Shown: in pieces, positions 18,555 through 28,546 of the stretch
Numbering within the stretch: the first letter of the stretch is position 1
How the letters are laid out: each line of letters starts with the position of its first letter
NCBI RefSeq assembly: GCF_023718305.1
Contig: NZ_QEYO01000009.1
Coordinates: forward strand, 122,170 to 186,169
Reading direction: 5' to 3'
Source of the DNA: Gramella sp. AN32
GTDB lineage: Bacteria; Bacteroidota; Bacteroidia; Flavobacteriales; Flavobacteriaceae
Length of the DNA stretch: 64,000 bases
The notes under the pieces: generated by a model
Told to the model about the DNA's origin: nothing
The model's database searches: none
The model's input: the letters and a program-made list of their open reading frames with translations, nothing else
Position numbers and translations under genes: made by a program

Positions 18555-18606
18555 GATTTAGACTCAGGCGTAAGTTGACAAGTAGGCGAAAATAATAGAG
18601 GTAAAA

Positions 18607-18634
18607 TCCTGCAAGGTTTGGCAAACTTTGTAGG
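18607..18634 (+). repeat. CCTGCAAGGTTT inverted repeat between permeases 1 and 2
   Basis: TCCTGCAAGGTTTG and CAAACTTTGTAGGT form an imperfect inverted repeat about 20 nt upstream of permease 2. The same unit occurs at 25972-26000 and 30932-30964, and as a half-site at 23456-23470. Confidence 0.65.
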
Positions 18635-18653
18635 TGTTTAAAACTTAGAAACA

Positions 18654-21032
18654 ATGTTTAAGAATTATTTTAAAATTGCGTGGAGAAATATTTGGCGGCA
18701 TCGCGGGTTTTCCTTTTTAAACATCAGTGGGCTCGCCATTGGAATGACCGCCGGATTTTTAGTCTTGCTCTATGTAAATTTTGAGCTAAGTTACGATGAG
18801 ATGCATGAAAAAGGCGACCGTATTTATAGAGTGGTAGCAGACATTGATACGCCTTCTGAAAAAATAGAGGCTAATATGGCGGCTTGGCCTGTAGGCCCCA
18901 ATCTACAGCGGGAGTTTCCAGAAATCATTGCCGCAACGCGGGTTTTGACGGCTGAGCTACCTGTGCAACGGGGAAGCCTCAAATTTGTCGAACCTTTGGC
19001 GGTAGCTGTGGATTCTACATTTTTTGAAATTTTTGATTTTCAGCTTTTAGAAGGGGACAAAGATGAGGTTTTGACAAATCCTAATAGTCTTGTCTTATCC
19101 GAGACAACGGCAAAAAAATACTTTGGCGAGGAGGATCCTATGGGAAAAACCCTTAAAATTCAAGACCAAGGAATTGCTGCGAAAGTCACTGGTATCATGA
19201 AAGATATTCCCGAGAACTCGCATATTCAGGCAGATTTACTCATCTCTATGATTACGATCACCCAGCCTCCCAATGATTATGATGTACAATGGGGAAATTA
19301 TGGGCCATCTATATATATTCTTACATCAAAAGGAACAAGTGCTGAGTCACTACAATCAAAATTCCCAGCATTTTTAGAGGAAAAAACCGGAGATGGCATG
19401 AGGGAAGACAAAATGTTTGTTTCCTTATTTTTAGAACCCTTAAATGAAGTTTACCTACATTCTACCCGAGGTGGTGCCATTACCGGGAGTATGAGCAATG
19501 TCTATATTTTTTCGATCATAGGACTTTTCATCCTTTTGATCGCGGCCATCAACTTTATCAATTTGACAACGGCACGTTCCGTGGAGCGAGCCAAAGAGGT
19601 CGGGATACGCAAGGTGGTGGGTGCGGAAAAAAACCAACTCGTCCTGCAGTTCATGGGCGAGTCCATCATAATTTGCCTGATCGCCTTCGTGCTTACCGTA
19701 GGCCTGACTACCTTAAGCCTCCCTTATTTTAACACCTTAGCGGGAAAAACAGTGAGTTCGGGCATCTTTTCCAATCCTGAAAATATCGCCTATCTGCTAC
19801 TGCTCGCACTGGGCATAGGCTTGGTCGCTGGTATTTATCCAGCAATTGTACTTTCTTCATTTCGACCCCTCAGGGTGCTGAAAGGTCAATTTGCTTCAGG
19901 AAATAAGGGGATATTGCTCCGCAAAGGACTTGTGATCACACAGTTTACCATTTCAATTGCGTTAATAATAGGAACAATTGTGATCTATAACCAGATGCAG
20001 TTTATGCGTAATCAGGAATTGGGTTTTGACAAATCACAAACTATCATTTTAGATACTGATTCCAGCCTAATTCTCGAACCGCTTAAAAATGAGATAAGTC
20101 TTCTTCGAGGGGTAATCTCTACCAGTTTTGGTTCTAGCGTACCCGGTGCAGGCAATAATGCTGCTTATTCTGAAATAGAGAATATAAACGGGGATATGCA
20201 GGTGGCCAATCTAGATCTCTACTTTGTTGATGACGCCTATATCCCCCAGTTCAACTTTAAGGTGGTTGCAGGCAGGGCATTTTCTAAGGACTTTGCCTCC
20301 GATTCCACGCAGGCAATGATCATTAATGAGAAAGCTGTGCAGCTTTTGGGCTATAACAACCCCGAAGGGGCGATTGGCGCAAAATACGACCAGTGGGGAA
20401 GTAAGGGCCAAATCATAGGTGTGGTTCAGGATTTTCATTTTCGCTCCCTTCAGGAGGAAATCAAACCTCTTACCATGCGTATGGATCGTAATGCCACAAA
20501 CCTTTTGGTCATCAAAGCGCACCCACAAAACCTGAAACAGACTTTGGCCTCCATAGAAAACACGTGGAATACCATAGTACCAGGCGAACCGTTCAACTAT
20601 TACTTTATGGATGAGTTCTTTGACAGGCAATACCGTACCGAGGAACGTTTTGGCAACCTCTTCCTTAATTTTGCCCTACTTGCCATTTTCATCAGCTGTC
20701 TAGGACTTTTAGGACTCACAGCTTACAGCACCATACAACGCAAAAGGGAGATAGGTATCCGGAAAGTTATCGGGGCTAGCGTGTCTAGTATTGTTAACCT
20801 GCTTTCAAAGGAATTTATAAAACTCGTAGCCATCGCCTTCTTAATCGCAACGCCTATTGCTTGGTATGCAATGCATAATTGGCTGGAAGATTTTGCCTAC
20901 CGTATTGAGATCAACTGGTTTGTATTTGTGTTAGCTGGATTGATGGCAATTCTCATTGCTATTGTAACGGTAAGCTTTCAAGCGATAAAAGCCGCCATCG
21001 CAAATCCGGTAAAAAGTTTAAGGACAGAATAA
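18654..21032 (+). CDS. MacB/FtsX-type ABC permease 2 of 8
   Basis: This 792-residue paralogue of permease 1 has the same two-unit architecture. Coupling segments are RAKEVGIRKVVG (about 313) and KREIGIRKVIG (about 697), and the tail is NPVKSLRTE. The first periplasmic domain (about 45-280) differs strongly from its neighbours, while the membrane helices and coupling segments are conserved. That pattern would be expected if the paralogues handle different substrates or partners. It is separated from permease 1 by 131 nt holding both repeat families. Confidence 0.92.
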   Translation: MFKNYFKIAWRNIWRHRGFSFLNISGLAIGMTAGFLVLLYVNFELSYDEMHEKGDRIYRVVADIDTPSEKIEANMAAWPVGPNLQREFPEIIAATRVLTAELPVQRGSLKFVEPLAVAVDSTFFEIFDFQLLEGDKDEVLTNPNSLVLSETTAKKYFGEEDPMGKTLKIQDQGIAAKVTGIMKDIPENSHIQADLLISMITITQPPNDYDVQWGNYGPSIYILTSKGTSAESLQSKFPAFLEEKTGDGMREDKMFVSLFLEPLNEVYLHSTRGGAITGSMSNVYIFSIIGLFILLIAAINFINLTTARSVERAKEVGIRKVVGAEKNQLVLQFMGESIIICLIAFVLTVGLTTLSLPYFNTLAGKTVSSGIFSNPENIAYLLLLALGIGLVAGIYPAIVLSSFRPLRVLKGQFASGNKGILLRKGLVITQFTISIALIIGTIVIYNQMQFMRNQELGFDKSQTIILDTDSSLILEPLKNEISLLRGVISTSFGSSVPGAGNNAAYSEIENINGDMQVANLDLYFVDDAYIPQFNFKVVAGRAFSKDFASDSTQAMIINEKAVQLLGYNNPEGAIGAKYDQWGSKGQIIGVVQDFHFRSLQEEIKPLTMRMDRNATNLLVIKAHPQNLKQTLASIENTWNTIVPGEPFNYYFMDEFFDRQYRTEERFGNLFLNFALLAIFISCLGLLGLTAYSTIQRKREIGIRKVIGASVSSIVNLLSKEFIKLVAIAFLIATPIAWYAMHNWLEDFAYRIEINWFVFVLAGLMAILIAIVTVSFQAIKAAIANPVKSLRTE

Positions 21033-21082
21033 AAAATATTAGTTACCTGGGTTATTATAGACCCGGCATAAAATAATGAGTT

Positions 21083-23446
21083 ATGTTAAAACACACCATA
21101 TTACTTTTCTTGCGCAACATTAAAAGGCATAAAATGGCTTTTTTGATAAATAGTGCGGGCCTTTCTACGGGTCTGGCAGGTGTCCTCCTAATTTTTCTTT
21201 GGGTACGTGATGAACAAAATGTAGATCAATTTCATCAAAATGATGCACGCCTTTTTGAAGTTATAACACATTATCAAGAACCAAATGGAAACATAGGAAC
21301 GGGAAATTTTACATCTGGGCTTTTGGCAGAGACACTTCCCAACGACATGCCAGAAATTGAACTCATGGTAGCAAGCCGGGTTTTGGACGATGGTATGAAC
21401 GTTTCTATAGGCAGGAATAGCCTGAAAGCAAGAGTGCAATATGCAAGTGAGGATTATTTTAAAATGTTTTCTTATGATTTGTTGCAGGGGATCACGGATC
21501 AGGTACTTAAAAATAAAAATTCCATAGTCTTATCAGATCAAATGGCTATTAAACTTTTTGGCACGACCCAAGATGTTGTTGGAAAATTCTTGGAACTGGG
21601 ACAAGATAAAAAATACCAGGTTTCAGGTGTTTTTAAGGAAACTCAGCCCAACTCCTCCATTCAGTTTGATCTTGTGTTGCCATTCGAAGCGTACAAGGAA
21701 AACAATAATCTCGCAACAAACTGGGAAGCCAATACAGTCCAGAGTTACATCGTCTTAAAAGAGGGTACGGACATCAATAATTTCAATAAGAAAATAGCTG
21801 ACTATGCTTATAATAAAACAACTGAGGCAAGTCCGTTTACCATTGCGTTAAGAAAGTACTCTGATGCCTATTTATACGGAAAGTACGAAAATGGCAAACA
21901 GGTGGGGGGTCGTATAGAATACGTAAGGCTATTTTCCTTAATAGCACTGTTCATATTGATAATAGCCAGCATTAATTTTATGAATCTTTCCACGGCAAAT
22001 GCTTCCAGGAGGCTTCGGGAAATCGGAGTGAAAAAAACATTTGGCGCAAAGCGAGGAGATTTGATTTTTCAATTTTTGGGAGAATCGGTATGTATGGCTT
22101 TACTATCCCTTCTGGGTGCCTTGGTGCTAGTTTGGATTACTATGCCGCAGTTCAATGAAGTCACCGGAAAACAACTGGAATTTGATTTCAATTTCCCCTT
22201 AATTGTGACCATCCTAGCAATTACCTTGCTCACTGGGATTATCGCCGGTAGCTATCCAGCACTCTATCTTTCAGCTTTCAAACCAATAAAAGTTTTGAAG
22301 GGAAAAATCAATAATTCTTTTGGTGAAATATGGATAAGAAAGGGATTGGTGGTATTTCAGTTTGCTCTTTCTATCCTGCTCATTGTTGGGGTAGTGGTTG
22401 TCTATAAGCAAATTGAGTTTGTCCAAAACAAAAACTTGGGATACGATAGGGAAAACGTCTTATATGTTGATATTGAAGGAAAGATTGAAGAAAATCTTGA
22501 AACTTTTCTAGAACAAGCAAGGAATATTCCAGGAATTATAAATGCTGGGAGCATAGGAGACCATTTGGTAGGCGGAGATTTAAATGGATGGATCATTGAT
22601 GAATGGGAAGGTAAAGATAAAACTGACAGGACTTCCTTTCAAATGAGGGCAGTAAGTACGGAAATGATAGAAACCCTGGGAATTAAAATGAAATCGGGAA
22701 GGACTTTTTCAAATGATTTCAGTACAGATAATTCAAAAATCATTTTCAATGAGGCCGCCATTGAATATATGGGTCTCGAAGATCCCATTGGCAAGACCAT
22801 TTCTATTCAAGGAACACAACTGGAGATATTGGGGGTATCGAAAAACTTTCATTTTGCCTCGCTACATGAAAAGGTGAATCCCTTATTCTTTGTCTTGCAG
22901 CCTTCCTGGACAGACAAGGTTATGGTAAAAATAGAAACGGCAAATGTAAATAAGACTATTAAAAATTTCGAAGAACTTTATCGATCCTTTAATTCAGGCT
23001 TTCCGTTTGAGTACCACTTCCTTGATGAAGCATACGAGGCACAGTACGTTGCAGAACAAAGAGTTGCAACACTTTCTAAATATTTTGGTGGGCTTGCCAT
23101 TTTAATTTCTTGTTTAGGCCTTTTTGGTCTGGCCGCTTTTACCGCTGAGCGAAGAAAAAAGGAAATTGGTATTCGAAAGGTATTGGGGCAGAGTGCTTCC
23201 CAGGTGACTATGATGCTCTCCGGTCAATTTGCTCAACTGGTATTAATATCAATTTTAATAGCCCTCCCCATCGCATTTCTATTAGCTGACGATTGGCTTT
23301 CAGATTTTGCGTATCGAATCCCGCTGAAAGTGTGGTACTTCTTGGGAGCAGGATTGATTGCTTTGCTGATAGCTATGCTAACAGTTGTGAGTCAGTCCAT
23401 TAGGGCGGCATTGGCAAACCCGGTTAATAGTTTAAGAACCGAATAA
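21083..23446 (+). CDS. MacB/FtsX-type ABC permease 3 of 8
   Basis: At 787 residues this is the shortest of the eight. It has an N-terminal helix (about 17-38), a periplasmic domain, an FtsX unit, a second periplasmic domain and a C-terminal FtsX unit. The first coupling segment reads RLREIGVKKTFG, with Lys where most paralogues have Arg; the second is KKEIGIRKVLGQ. The tail is NPVNSLRTE. The start MLKHTILLFLRNIKRHKMAF departs from the shared M-[IF]-[RK]-N-Y/F-K start of the other copies, so this copy is more divergent. The gap before it is 50 nt without a repeat. Confidence 0.92.
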   Translation: MLKHTILLFLRNIKRHKMAFLINSAGLSTGLAGVLLIFLWVRDEQNVDQFHQNDARLFEVITHYQEPNGNIGTGNFTSGLLAETLPNDMPEIELMVASRVLDDGMNVSIGRNSLKARVQYASEDYFKMFSYDLLQGITDQVLKNKNSIVLSDQMAIKLFGTTQDVVGKFLELGQDKKYQVSGVFKETQPNSSIQFDLVLPFEAYKENNNLATNWEANTVQSYIVLKEGTDINNFNKKIADYAYNKTTEASPFTIALRKYSDAYLYGKYENGKQVGGRIEYVRLFSLIALFILIIASINFMNLSTANASRRLREIGVKKTFGAKRGDLIFQFLGESVCMALLSLLGALVLVWITMPQFNEVTGKQLEFDFNFPLIVTILAITLLTGIIAGSYPALYLSAFKPIKVLKGKINNSFGEIWIRKGLVVFQFALSILLIVGVVVVYKQIEFVQNKNLGYDRENVLYVDIEGKIEENLETFLEQARNIPGIINAGSIGDHLVGGDLNGWIIDEWEGKDKTDRTSFQMRAVSTEMIETLGIKMKSGRTFSNDFSTDNSKIIFNEAAIEYMGLEDPIGKTISIQGTQLEILGVSKNFHFASLHEKVNPLFFVLQPSWTDKVMVKIETANVNKTIKNFEELYRSFNSGFPFEYHFLDEAYEAQYVAEQRVATLSKYFGGLAILISCLGLFGLAAFTAERRKKEIGIRKVLGQSASQVTMMLSGQFAQLVLISILIALPIAFLLADDWLSDFAYRIPLKVWYFLGAGLIALLIAMLTVVSQSIRAALANPVNSLRTE

Positions 23447-23484
23447 TATTATTTGACCTGCAAGGTCTTTAAAGCATCAGAATT

Positions 23485-25902
23485 ATGATTAGGAATTATT
23501 TAAAAATAGCATGGCGGAGCCTCCGGAAAGAGAAGACCTTTACTTTTCTCAATGTTTTCGGACTTTCAGTTGCATTTGGGGCAGCGATCCTGCTTTCTAT
23601 CTATTCGCTTTTTGAACTTTCCTTCAATAAGTTTCATGACAATGTAGATTCTCTCTATCAGGTTTACCATACAGAATATACCGCAAAAGGGCCTGAAGCA
23701 GGAATTGCCAATCCAATTCCATTTGCTGCTGCGTTCAAAGAGGAAATTCCGGGAGTTGAGAAAATTACCAGGTTTAATGGCGGCGGAGTACTCGCAAGTA
23801 TTGGTGATAACCAGGTTCATTTACAATCTGCCTTCGTGGATCCTGAATTCTTTTCAATATTCACGTTTCCGGTCTTAAAAGGAGATAAAAACCCGGTTTC
23901 CGGTAAATCTGAGGTTGCCCTTACCGAAAAAGCGGCAAAAACACTTTTTGGGAACGAAGCAGCGCTAGGTAAAACTTTACATATTTTCATTGGTGAAAAG
24001 GAAGTTCCGTTTACGGTAACTTCTATTATTAAAAATATTCCTACGGAAAGCAATATCGAATTCAGTATCGCGCTAAATTTTGAAAGCCAGTCCCATCACG
24101 CCTATGGAAGAAATATAGGCAGGTGGGATAATTCCAATCACGAAGTATATATGCAATTGGCTGATGGGATTTCCCCTACTCAATTTGAGAAATCTACCCG
24201 AGATTTTTCAAAACTGCATTATGCAGATATCATTACTAATGCCAAAAGGGATGGGGCACAGCCCGGCGAGGATGGGCAATATATTCAGCAACGCCTTTTA
24301 TCTGTTAAAGATCTGAATTTTGTGAAAATCGAAAATGGTTTAGCTACACCCAATAGAACCTATCCTTATCTGATCTTAGGGATCGCTTTTCTTATACTAT
24401 TCATTGCCAGCGTGAATTTCATTAATATGAATATTGCTAAAAGTTCACAGCGGCTTCGTGAAATTGGAATGCGAAAAACGCTGGGAGCCAGTAAAAGTCA
24501 GTTATTCTTCCAGTTTTGGGGAGAAAGTATTCTTGTTTTTCTAAGCGCCATGCTTTTAGGGGTTTTAACCGCTTATCTTTTTATAGAGCCCTTTCAAACA
24601 TTATTCAATACAAGAGCCTCTTTCAGCAACGTTATTGGTTTTCAAAGTCTCACAGGTTTTATTATTTCTCTAATGATTATCACGCTTATTGCCGGCGGGT
24701 ATCCTGCCATGCTTTTAAGCAAATTAGGCACTTTAAAAGCCTTAAAAGGAAAGATCCAGGTAAATGGGGGAAACCAATTGCGAAATGCGCTCATCGTAGT
24801 TCAGTTCAGCATTGCAATCCTTTTGATAAGTGGAACACTGGTTCTCTGGAATCAGCTTCAGTTTATGCGGAATAAAGATCTCGGATTTAATAAAGAGCAG
24901 GTGATCTCTTTTCCGCTGAACGGAAAAAAAGATGACTTCCGCACCATGCAATCACTTCGGAATGAATTACGCAATCAGCCCGAAATTTTAAGCATTACCG
25001 CAGGCAATAATATCCTGGGAATCGGAAAAGATAATAGCATTTCTACCAGCGTGATGGGTTTTGAACATAAAGGAAGGGTGGTAAAAACCAATATCCTTAT
25101 GGTTGATCATGATTATGTGGAAACTGTAGGTCTGGAATTGCTCAAAGGCAGAAGTTTTGATGCTTCCCGTCCTTCAGATACCCTCTCTGTCATCATCAAT
25201 GAAGCCATGGCCCAAGAATTAAATGAAAATGAAATTTTAAGTTCCAGTATTAACATAGATGATAGCCTTCAGCACTCAATAATTGGAGTGGTAAAAGATT
25301 ATAATTTTCAGGCTCTGGACAAAGAAATCGAACCCCTTACGCTGTTTTTAAAGCCTCATTGGAATTTAAAATATGCCTTCGTGAAAGTTGGACCTCAAAA
25401 CCTCACCAATTCGTTTAATGAAGTAAAACAAGCCTGGAATAAAATAGAACCAAATGTTGAATTTCTAGGATCATTTCTGGATGAGAATATAGACCGTACC
25501 CTGGAAAAAGAACGAAATATGACCACGATGATCACCAGCGGATCTGTGATCGCGATCATTTTAAGTTGTGTAGGCTTATTTGCGATTTCACTATTAGTTG
25601 TGTCCCAACGCAGAAAAGAAATAGGAATTCGAAAAGTGGTTGGCGCCAGTGTTGGGAAAATAACCATCATGCTTACTTCAGATTTTTTAAAGTTAGTTGG
25701 AATTGCTTTTTTAATAGCGACGCCCATCGCCTGGTATTTCAGTCGGGAGTGGCTTCAGAATTACCCATACAGGATGGATTTAAATTTATTAATTTTCCTA
25801 TATGCCGGAATCATCGCATTGATCATCGCCATTCTAACTGTAAGTTTTAGAACGATTCGGGCTGCGATGCAAAACCCGGTAAAGAGTTTAAGGGCGGAAT
25901 AA
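23485..25902 (+). CDS. MacB/FtsX-type ABC permease 4 of 8
   Basis: At 805 residues it starts MIRNYLKIAWRSLRKEK with an N-terminal helix (about 20-42). Coupling segments are RLREIGMRKTLGAS and RKEIGIRKVVGAS, and the tail reads NPVKSLRAE, the only copy with Ala at the penultimate position. The upstream gap is only 38 nt and carries a half copy of the CCTGCAAGGT repeat. All helices and both large periplasmic domains are intact, so it should be functional. It needs an ATPase in trans. Confidence 0.92.
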   Translation: MIRNYLKIAWRSLRKEKTFTFLNVFGLSVAFGAAILLSIYSLFELSFNKFHDNVDSLYQVYHTEYTAKGPEAGIANPIPFAAAFKEEIPGVEKITRFNGGGVLASIGDNQVHLQSAFVDPEFFSIFTFPVLKGDKNPVSGKSEVALTEKAAKTLFGNEAALGKTLHIFIGEKEVPFTVTSIIKNIPTESNIEFSIALNFESQSHHAYGRNIGRWDNSNHEVYMQLADGISPTQFEKSTRDFSKLHYADIITNAKRDGAQPGEDGQYIQQRLLSVKDLNFVKIENGLATPNRTYPYLILGIAFLILFIASVNFINMNIAKSSQRLREIGMRKTLGASKSQLFFQFWGESILVFLSAMLLGVLTAYLFIEPFQTLFNTRASFSNVIGFQSLTGFIISLMIITLIAGGYPAMLLSKLGTLKALKGKIQVNGGNQLRNALIVVQFSIAILLISGTLVLWNQLQFMRNKDLGFNKEQVISFPLNGKKDDFRTMQSLRNELRNQPEILSITAGNNILGIGKDNSISTSVMGFEHKGRVVKTNILMVDHDYVETVGLELLKGRSFDASRPSDTLSVIINEAMAQELNENEILSSSINIDDSLQHSIIGVVKDYNFQALDKEIEPLTLFLKPHWNLKYAFVKVGPQNLTNSFNEVKQAWNKIEPNVEFLGSFLDENIDRTLEKERNMTTMITSGSVIAIILSCVGLFAISLLVVSQRRKEIGIRKVVGASVGKITIMLTSDFLKLVGIAFLIATPIAWYFSREWLQNYPYRMDLNLLIFLYAGIIALIIAILTVSFRTIRAAMQNPVKSLRAE

Positions 25903-25933
25903 GAAGCCCCAGCCCCCTCTGCCCTGACGGGCA

Positions 25934-25952
25934 TCTCCCCCGAAGGGGGAGA
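25934..25952 (+). repeat. C-run/G-run hairpin between permeases 4 and 5
   Basis: TCTCCCCC-GAA-GGGGGAGA, a perfect 8-bp stem with a GNA-type loop, preceded by GCCCTGACGGGC (25921-25932), which forms a second small stem. Same family as the elements at 15262, 18538, 28485 and 36628. Confidence 0.75.
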
Positions 25953-25971
25953 AAAACTGAAGAACTAAACT

Positions 25972-26000
25972 CCTGCAAGGTTTTAGAAACCTTGTAGGTC
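25972..26000 (+). repeat. CCTGCAAGGTTT inverted repeat between permeases 4 and 5
   Basis: CCTGCAAGGTTT-TAG-AAACCTTGTAGG, an almost perfect 12-bp inverted repeat 17 nt before the permease 5 ATG. It could form a stem in the leader of permease 5, close to its ribosome-binding region. Confidence 0.7.
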
Positions 26001-26016
26001 TGAAAAACATAAAACC

Positions 26017-28464
26017 ATGATCAGAAATTATATAAAGATAGCGTGGAGAAACCTTTGGAAAAACAAAGTATTCTCGTTGATCAATATCATTAGCCTTTCC
26101 ATAGGCCTGAGCGCGTCTTTGGTGATTGGAATGATGGTTTATTATGATTTTACATTCGATAAGTTTCATCCTGATGGCGATCGTATTTACCGGGTTACAA
26201 GTAAATACACCAATCCGGAAAGCACCTCTTTCAACCCCGGCATTCCAGCTCCATTAGTCGACGCCGTTAAAAACGAGGTTTCAGGAATCGAAACGGTCGC
26301 ATTTTTTCATCAGTTTAAATTAGTAAATGTTGGCTTGCCACAAAGCAAAACGGAATTTAAAGAACAGGATTTTGTCATTTTTACCGATCAAAGCTATTTT
26401 GATCTTTTCAATTACAAATGGCTGGCTGGATCACGGCAAAACCCATTGTCCAACCCCAACGAGGTTGTTCTCACCGAGAGCAGGGCAAAACTCTATTTCC
26501 CTAACCTGGCACCCTCCCAAATGCTTGGGCAAAGACTTACGTATAACGACTCCACATCTGCTGTAATTACCGGGATCGTGGCAAATTTTAAAGAACGAAC
26601 AGATATTGTATTTCAGGAATTCCTTTCATTAAAAACATCGCCCCAAACAGCCCTGAACAATCGGATAAACAACAGCAACTGGCACGGCACCTGGGGCACA
26701 TCGCAACTCTGGATAAAACTTAAAGAAGGAACATTAGCTGGCAGTTTTCAAGGACAACTCAATGAGCTGGCCCTAGAGCATGATGATAAAGAATCTGTTA
26801 AATTTGGTTCTACCCGTGAGTTTTATGCCCAATCTTTAAGCAATCTACATTTCAACGATAACTTTGGTATCTACGATCCAAATAAGGCCGTAGCAGACAA
26901 GGATGTCCTGATTATGCTCAGCTTTGTAGCATTGTTTTTACTGTTGCTGGGTTGTGCGAACTTTATAAACCTCAACACGGCGCAGGCTGCACAAAGGGCC
27001 AAAGAAATAGGTATCAGAAAAACTTTGGGCGGCTCTACAGGTCAACTCATTTCCCAGTTTTTGGGTGAAACCTTTTTATTGACGGTTATTGCTGGAATTG
27101 TTTCCTTATTTCTAGTGGTTTGGCTAATAAAAATCTTCGATGATTTTATTGCAGATGGTATAACCCTCACGCTTTTACAGGATCCGTATTTATTGGGGTT
27201 TGTGGGTGTTTTACTTATTATGGTAACCTTGCTCGCAGGCTTTTATCCAGGCGTGGTACTTTCAAAATTCCAGCCTGCCCGTGTATTAAAAGGACAGAAT
27301 ATAGCAGCCGGGGGTAAAAGTGGCCTACGCCAGTTTTTGACTATCTTCCAGTTTACTATTGCCTTTATTTTTATCATCTCCACTTTTCTGGTTGGAAAAC
27401 AGATCAATTTCCTGATCAATAAAGATATGGGGTTTAAAACTGAATCGGTTGCTTCTATCCAAACGCCCGGGAAGGACGAAACTGTTGATAGCAGGAAACT
27501 ACTCGTGCAAAAATTAGAGACCATTCCGCATCTTGAAAAGGTTGGTATGGGCGGGCCGCCTCCTGCCTCATTTGATAATGCCTCAACCTCTTTTATTAAT
27601 AAGGAAGGTACTGTGGAAACCCAAACCAGTGTCAAGTTACTATTTGGTGATTCAGAGTATTTAAACATATATGAAATCCCCTTGTTGGTAGGTCGGGAAC
27701 CCTTGAATGACACCATTCGCGAGGCAGTCTTAAATTTGACAGCCATTGAAAAAATGGGTTTCAAAAACGCTGAAGAAGCCGTGAATAAAACGGTTACTTC
27801 AGGCGGGACACCTTATTTGATTTCGGGAGTGATGGCCGATTTCAACCAGGGTACGCTCAAAGGGGAAATAGAACCTATGGCTTTTGTAGGGGATATCTGG
27901 AGGGCTTATTCCACAGGCTTTGATATGGTTCATTTTAGCCTGCCTGCCGGTAGTTCTAAAAACATGAGTGCTATCCTTGCTCAAGTAGAAAATAAATACA
28001 AAGAGGTATATCCATCCGATGACATAGAACTCGAATTTATGGATGAAACCATATTAAAATTTTACAATAAGGAACGTAGCATGTCAAAGTTACTCGACTG
28101 GGCCATGGGATTATCTGTTTTGATAAGTTGTTTGGGATTATTGGGCCTTGTTATCTACACCACGGAACGTCGTGTAAAAGAAATAGGCATTCGAAAAGTA
28201 TTAGGAGCCTCCATCGTGCAACTCAATGCATTACTATGTAAAGATTTTGTGCTATTGATCCTGATAGCATTTGCCATTGCAGCACCTATCGCCTATTGGG
28301 CACTGAATGATTGGTTGCAGGATTTTGCCAATAGAACAGAACTGAGTTGGTGGATTTTTGCCGGTAGTGGAATGGCTATAATTGCTTTGGCACTTGTTAT
28401 CATGAGTATTAAAACGATAGCCACGGCGATGCGGAACCCTGTAAAAAGCTTAAGAACGGAATAG
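26017..28464 (+). CDS. MacB/FtsX-type ABC permease 5 of 8
   Basis: At 815 residues this is the longest of the array. It starts MIRNYIKIAWRNLWKNK. Coupling segments are RAKEIGIRKTLGGS (about 328) and RVKEIGIRKVLGAS, and the tail is NPVKSLRTE. The first FtsX unit contains SFVALFLLLLGCANFINLNTAQAA, close to the corresponding helix of permeases 1 and 2. The second periplasmic domain (about 480-680) has a glycine/proline-rich segment MGGPPPASFDNAS not seen in the others. The start is supported by its identity with the starts of the sister genes. Confidence 0.92.
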   Translation: MIRNYIKIAWRNLWKNKVFSLINIISLSIGLSASLVIGMMVYYDFTFDKFHPDGDRIYRVTSKYTNPESTSFNPGIPAPLVDAVKNEVSGIETVAFFHQFKLVNVGLPQSKTEFKEQDFVIFTDQSYFDLFNYKWLAGSRQNPLSNPNEVVLTESRAKLYFPNLAPSQMLGQRLTYNDSTSAVITGIVANFKERTDIVFQEFLSLKTSPQTALNNRINNSNWHGTWGTSQLWIKLKEGTLAGSFQGQLNELALEHDDKESVKFGSTREFYAQSLSNLHFNDNFGIYDPNKAVADKDVLIMLSFVALFLLLLGCANFINLNTAQAAQRAKEIGIRKTLGGSTGQLISQFLGETFLLTVIAGIVSLFLVVWLIKIFDDFIADGITLTLLQDPYLLGFVGVLLIMVTLLAGFYPGVVLSKFQPARVLKGQNIAAGGKSGLRQFLTIFQFTIAFIFIISTFLVGKQINFLINKDMGFKTESVASIQTPGKDETVDSRKLLVQKLETIPHLEKVGMGGPPPASFDNASTSFINKEGTVETQTSVKLLFGDSEYLNIYEIPLLVGREPLNDTIREAVLNLTAIEKMGFKNAEEAVNKTVTSGGTPYLISGVMADFNQGTLKGEIEPMAFVGDIWRAYSTGFDMVHFSLPAGSSKNMSAILAQVENKYKEVYPSDDIELEFMDETILKFYNKERSMSKLLDWAMGLSVLISCLGLLGLVIYTTERRVKEIGIRKVLGASIVQLNALLCKDFVLLILIAFAIAAPIAYWALNDWLQDFANRTELSWWIFAGSGMAIIALALVIMSIKTIATAMRNPVKSLRTE

Positions 28465-28484
28465 CCCCCTCCCCCTGGCGGGCA

Positions 28485-28499
28485 TCTCCCTCAAAGGGA
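28485..28499 (+). repeat. C-run/G-run hairpin between permeases 5 and 6
   Basis: A shorter copy of the family: TCTCCCTCAAAGGGAAGA with a 5-bp core stem, preceded by CCCCCTCCCCCTGGCGGGCA. It lies in the 82-nt gap after permease 5. Confidence 0.5.
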
Positions 28500-28546
28500 A
28501 GAAAGGAAAAGAAAAAAGGAATGTGACTTTATAAAAAATAAAACAA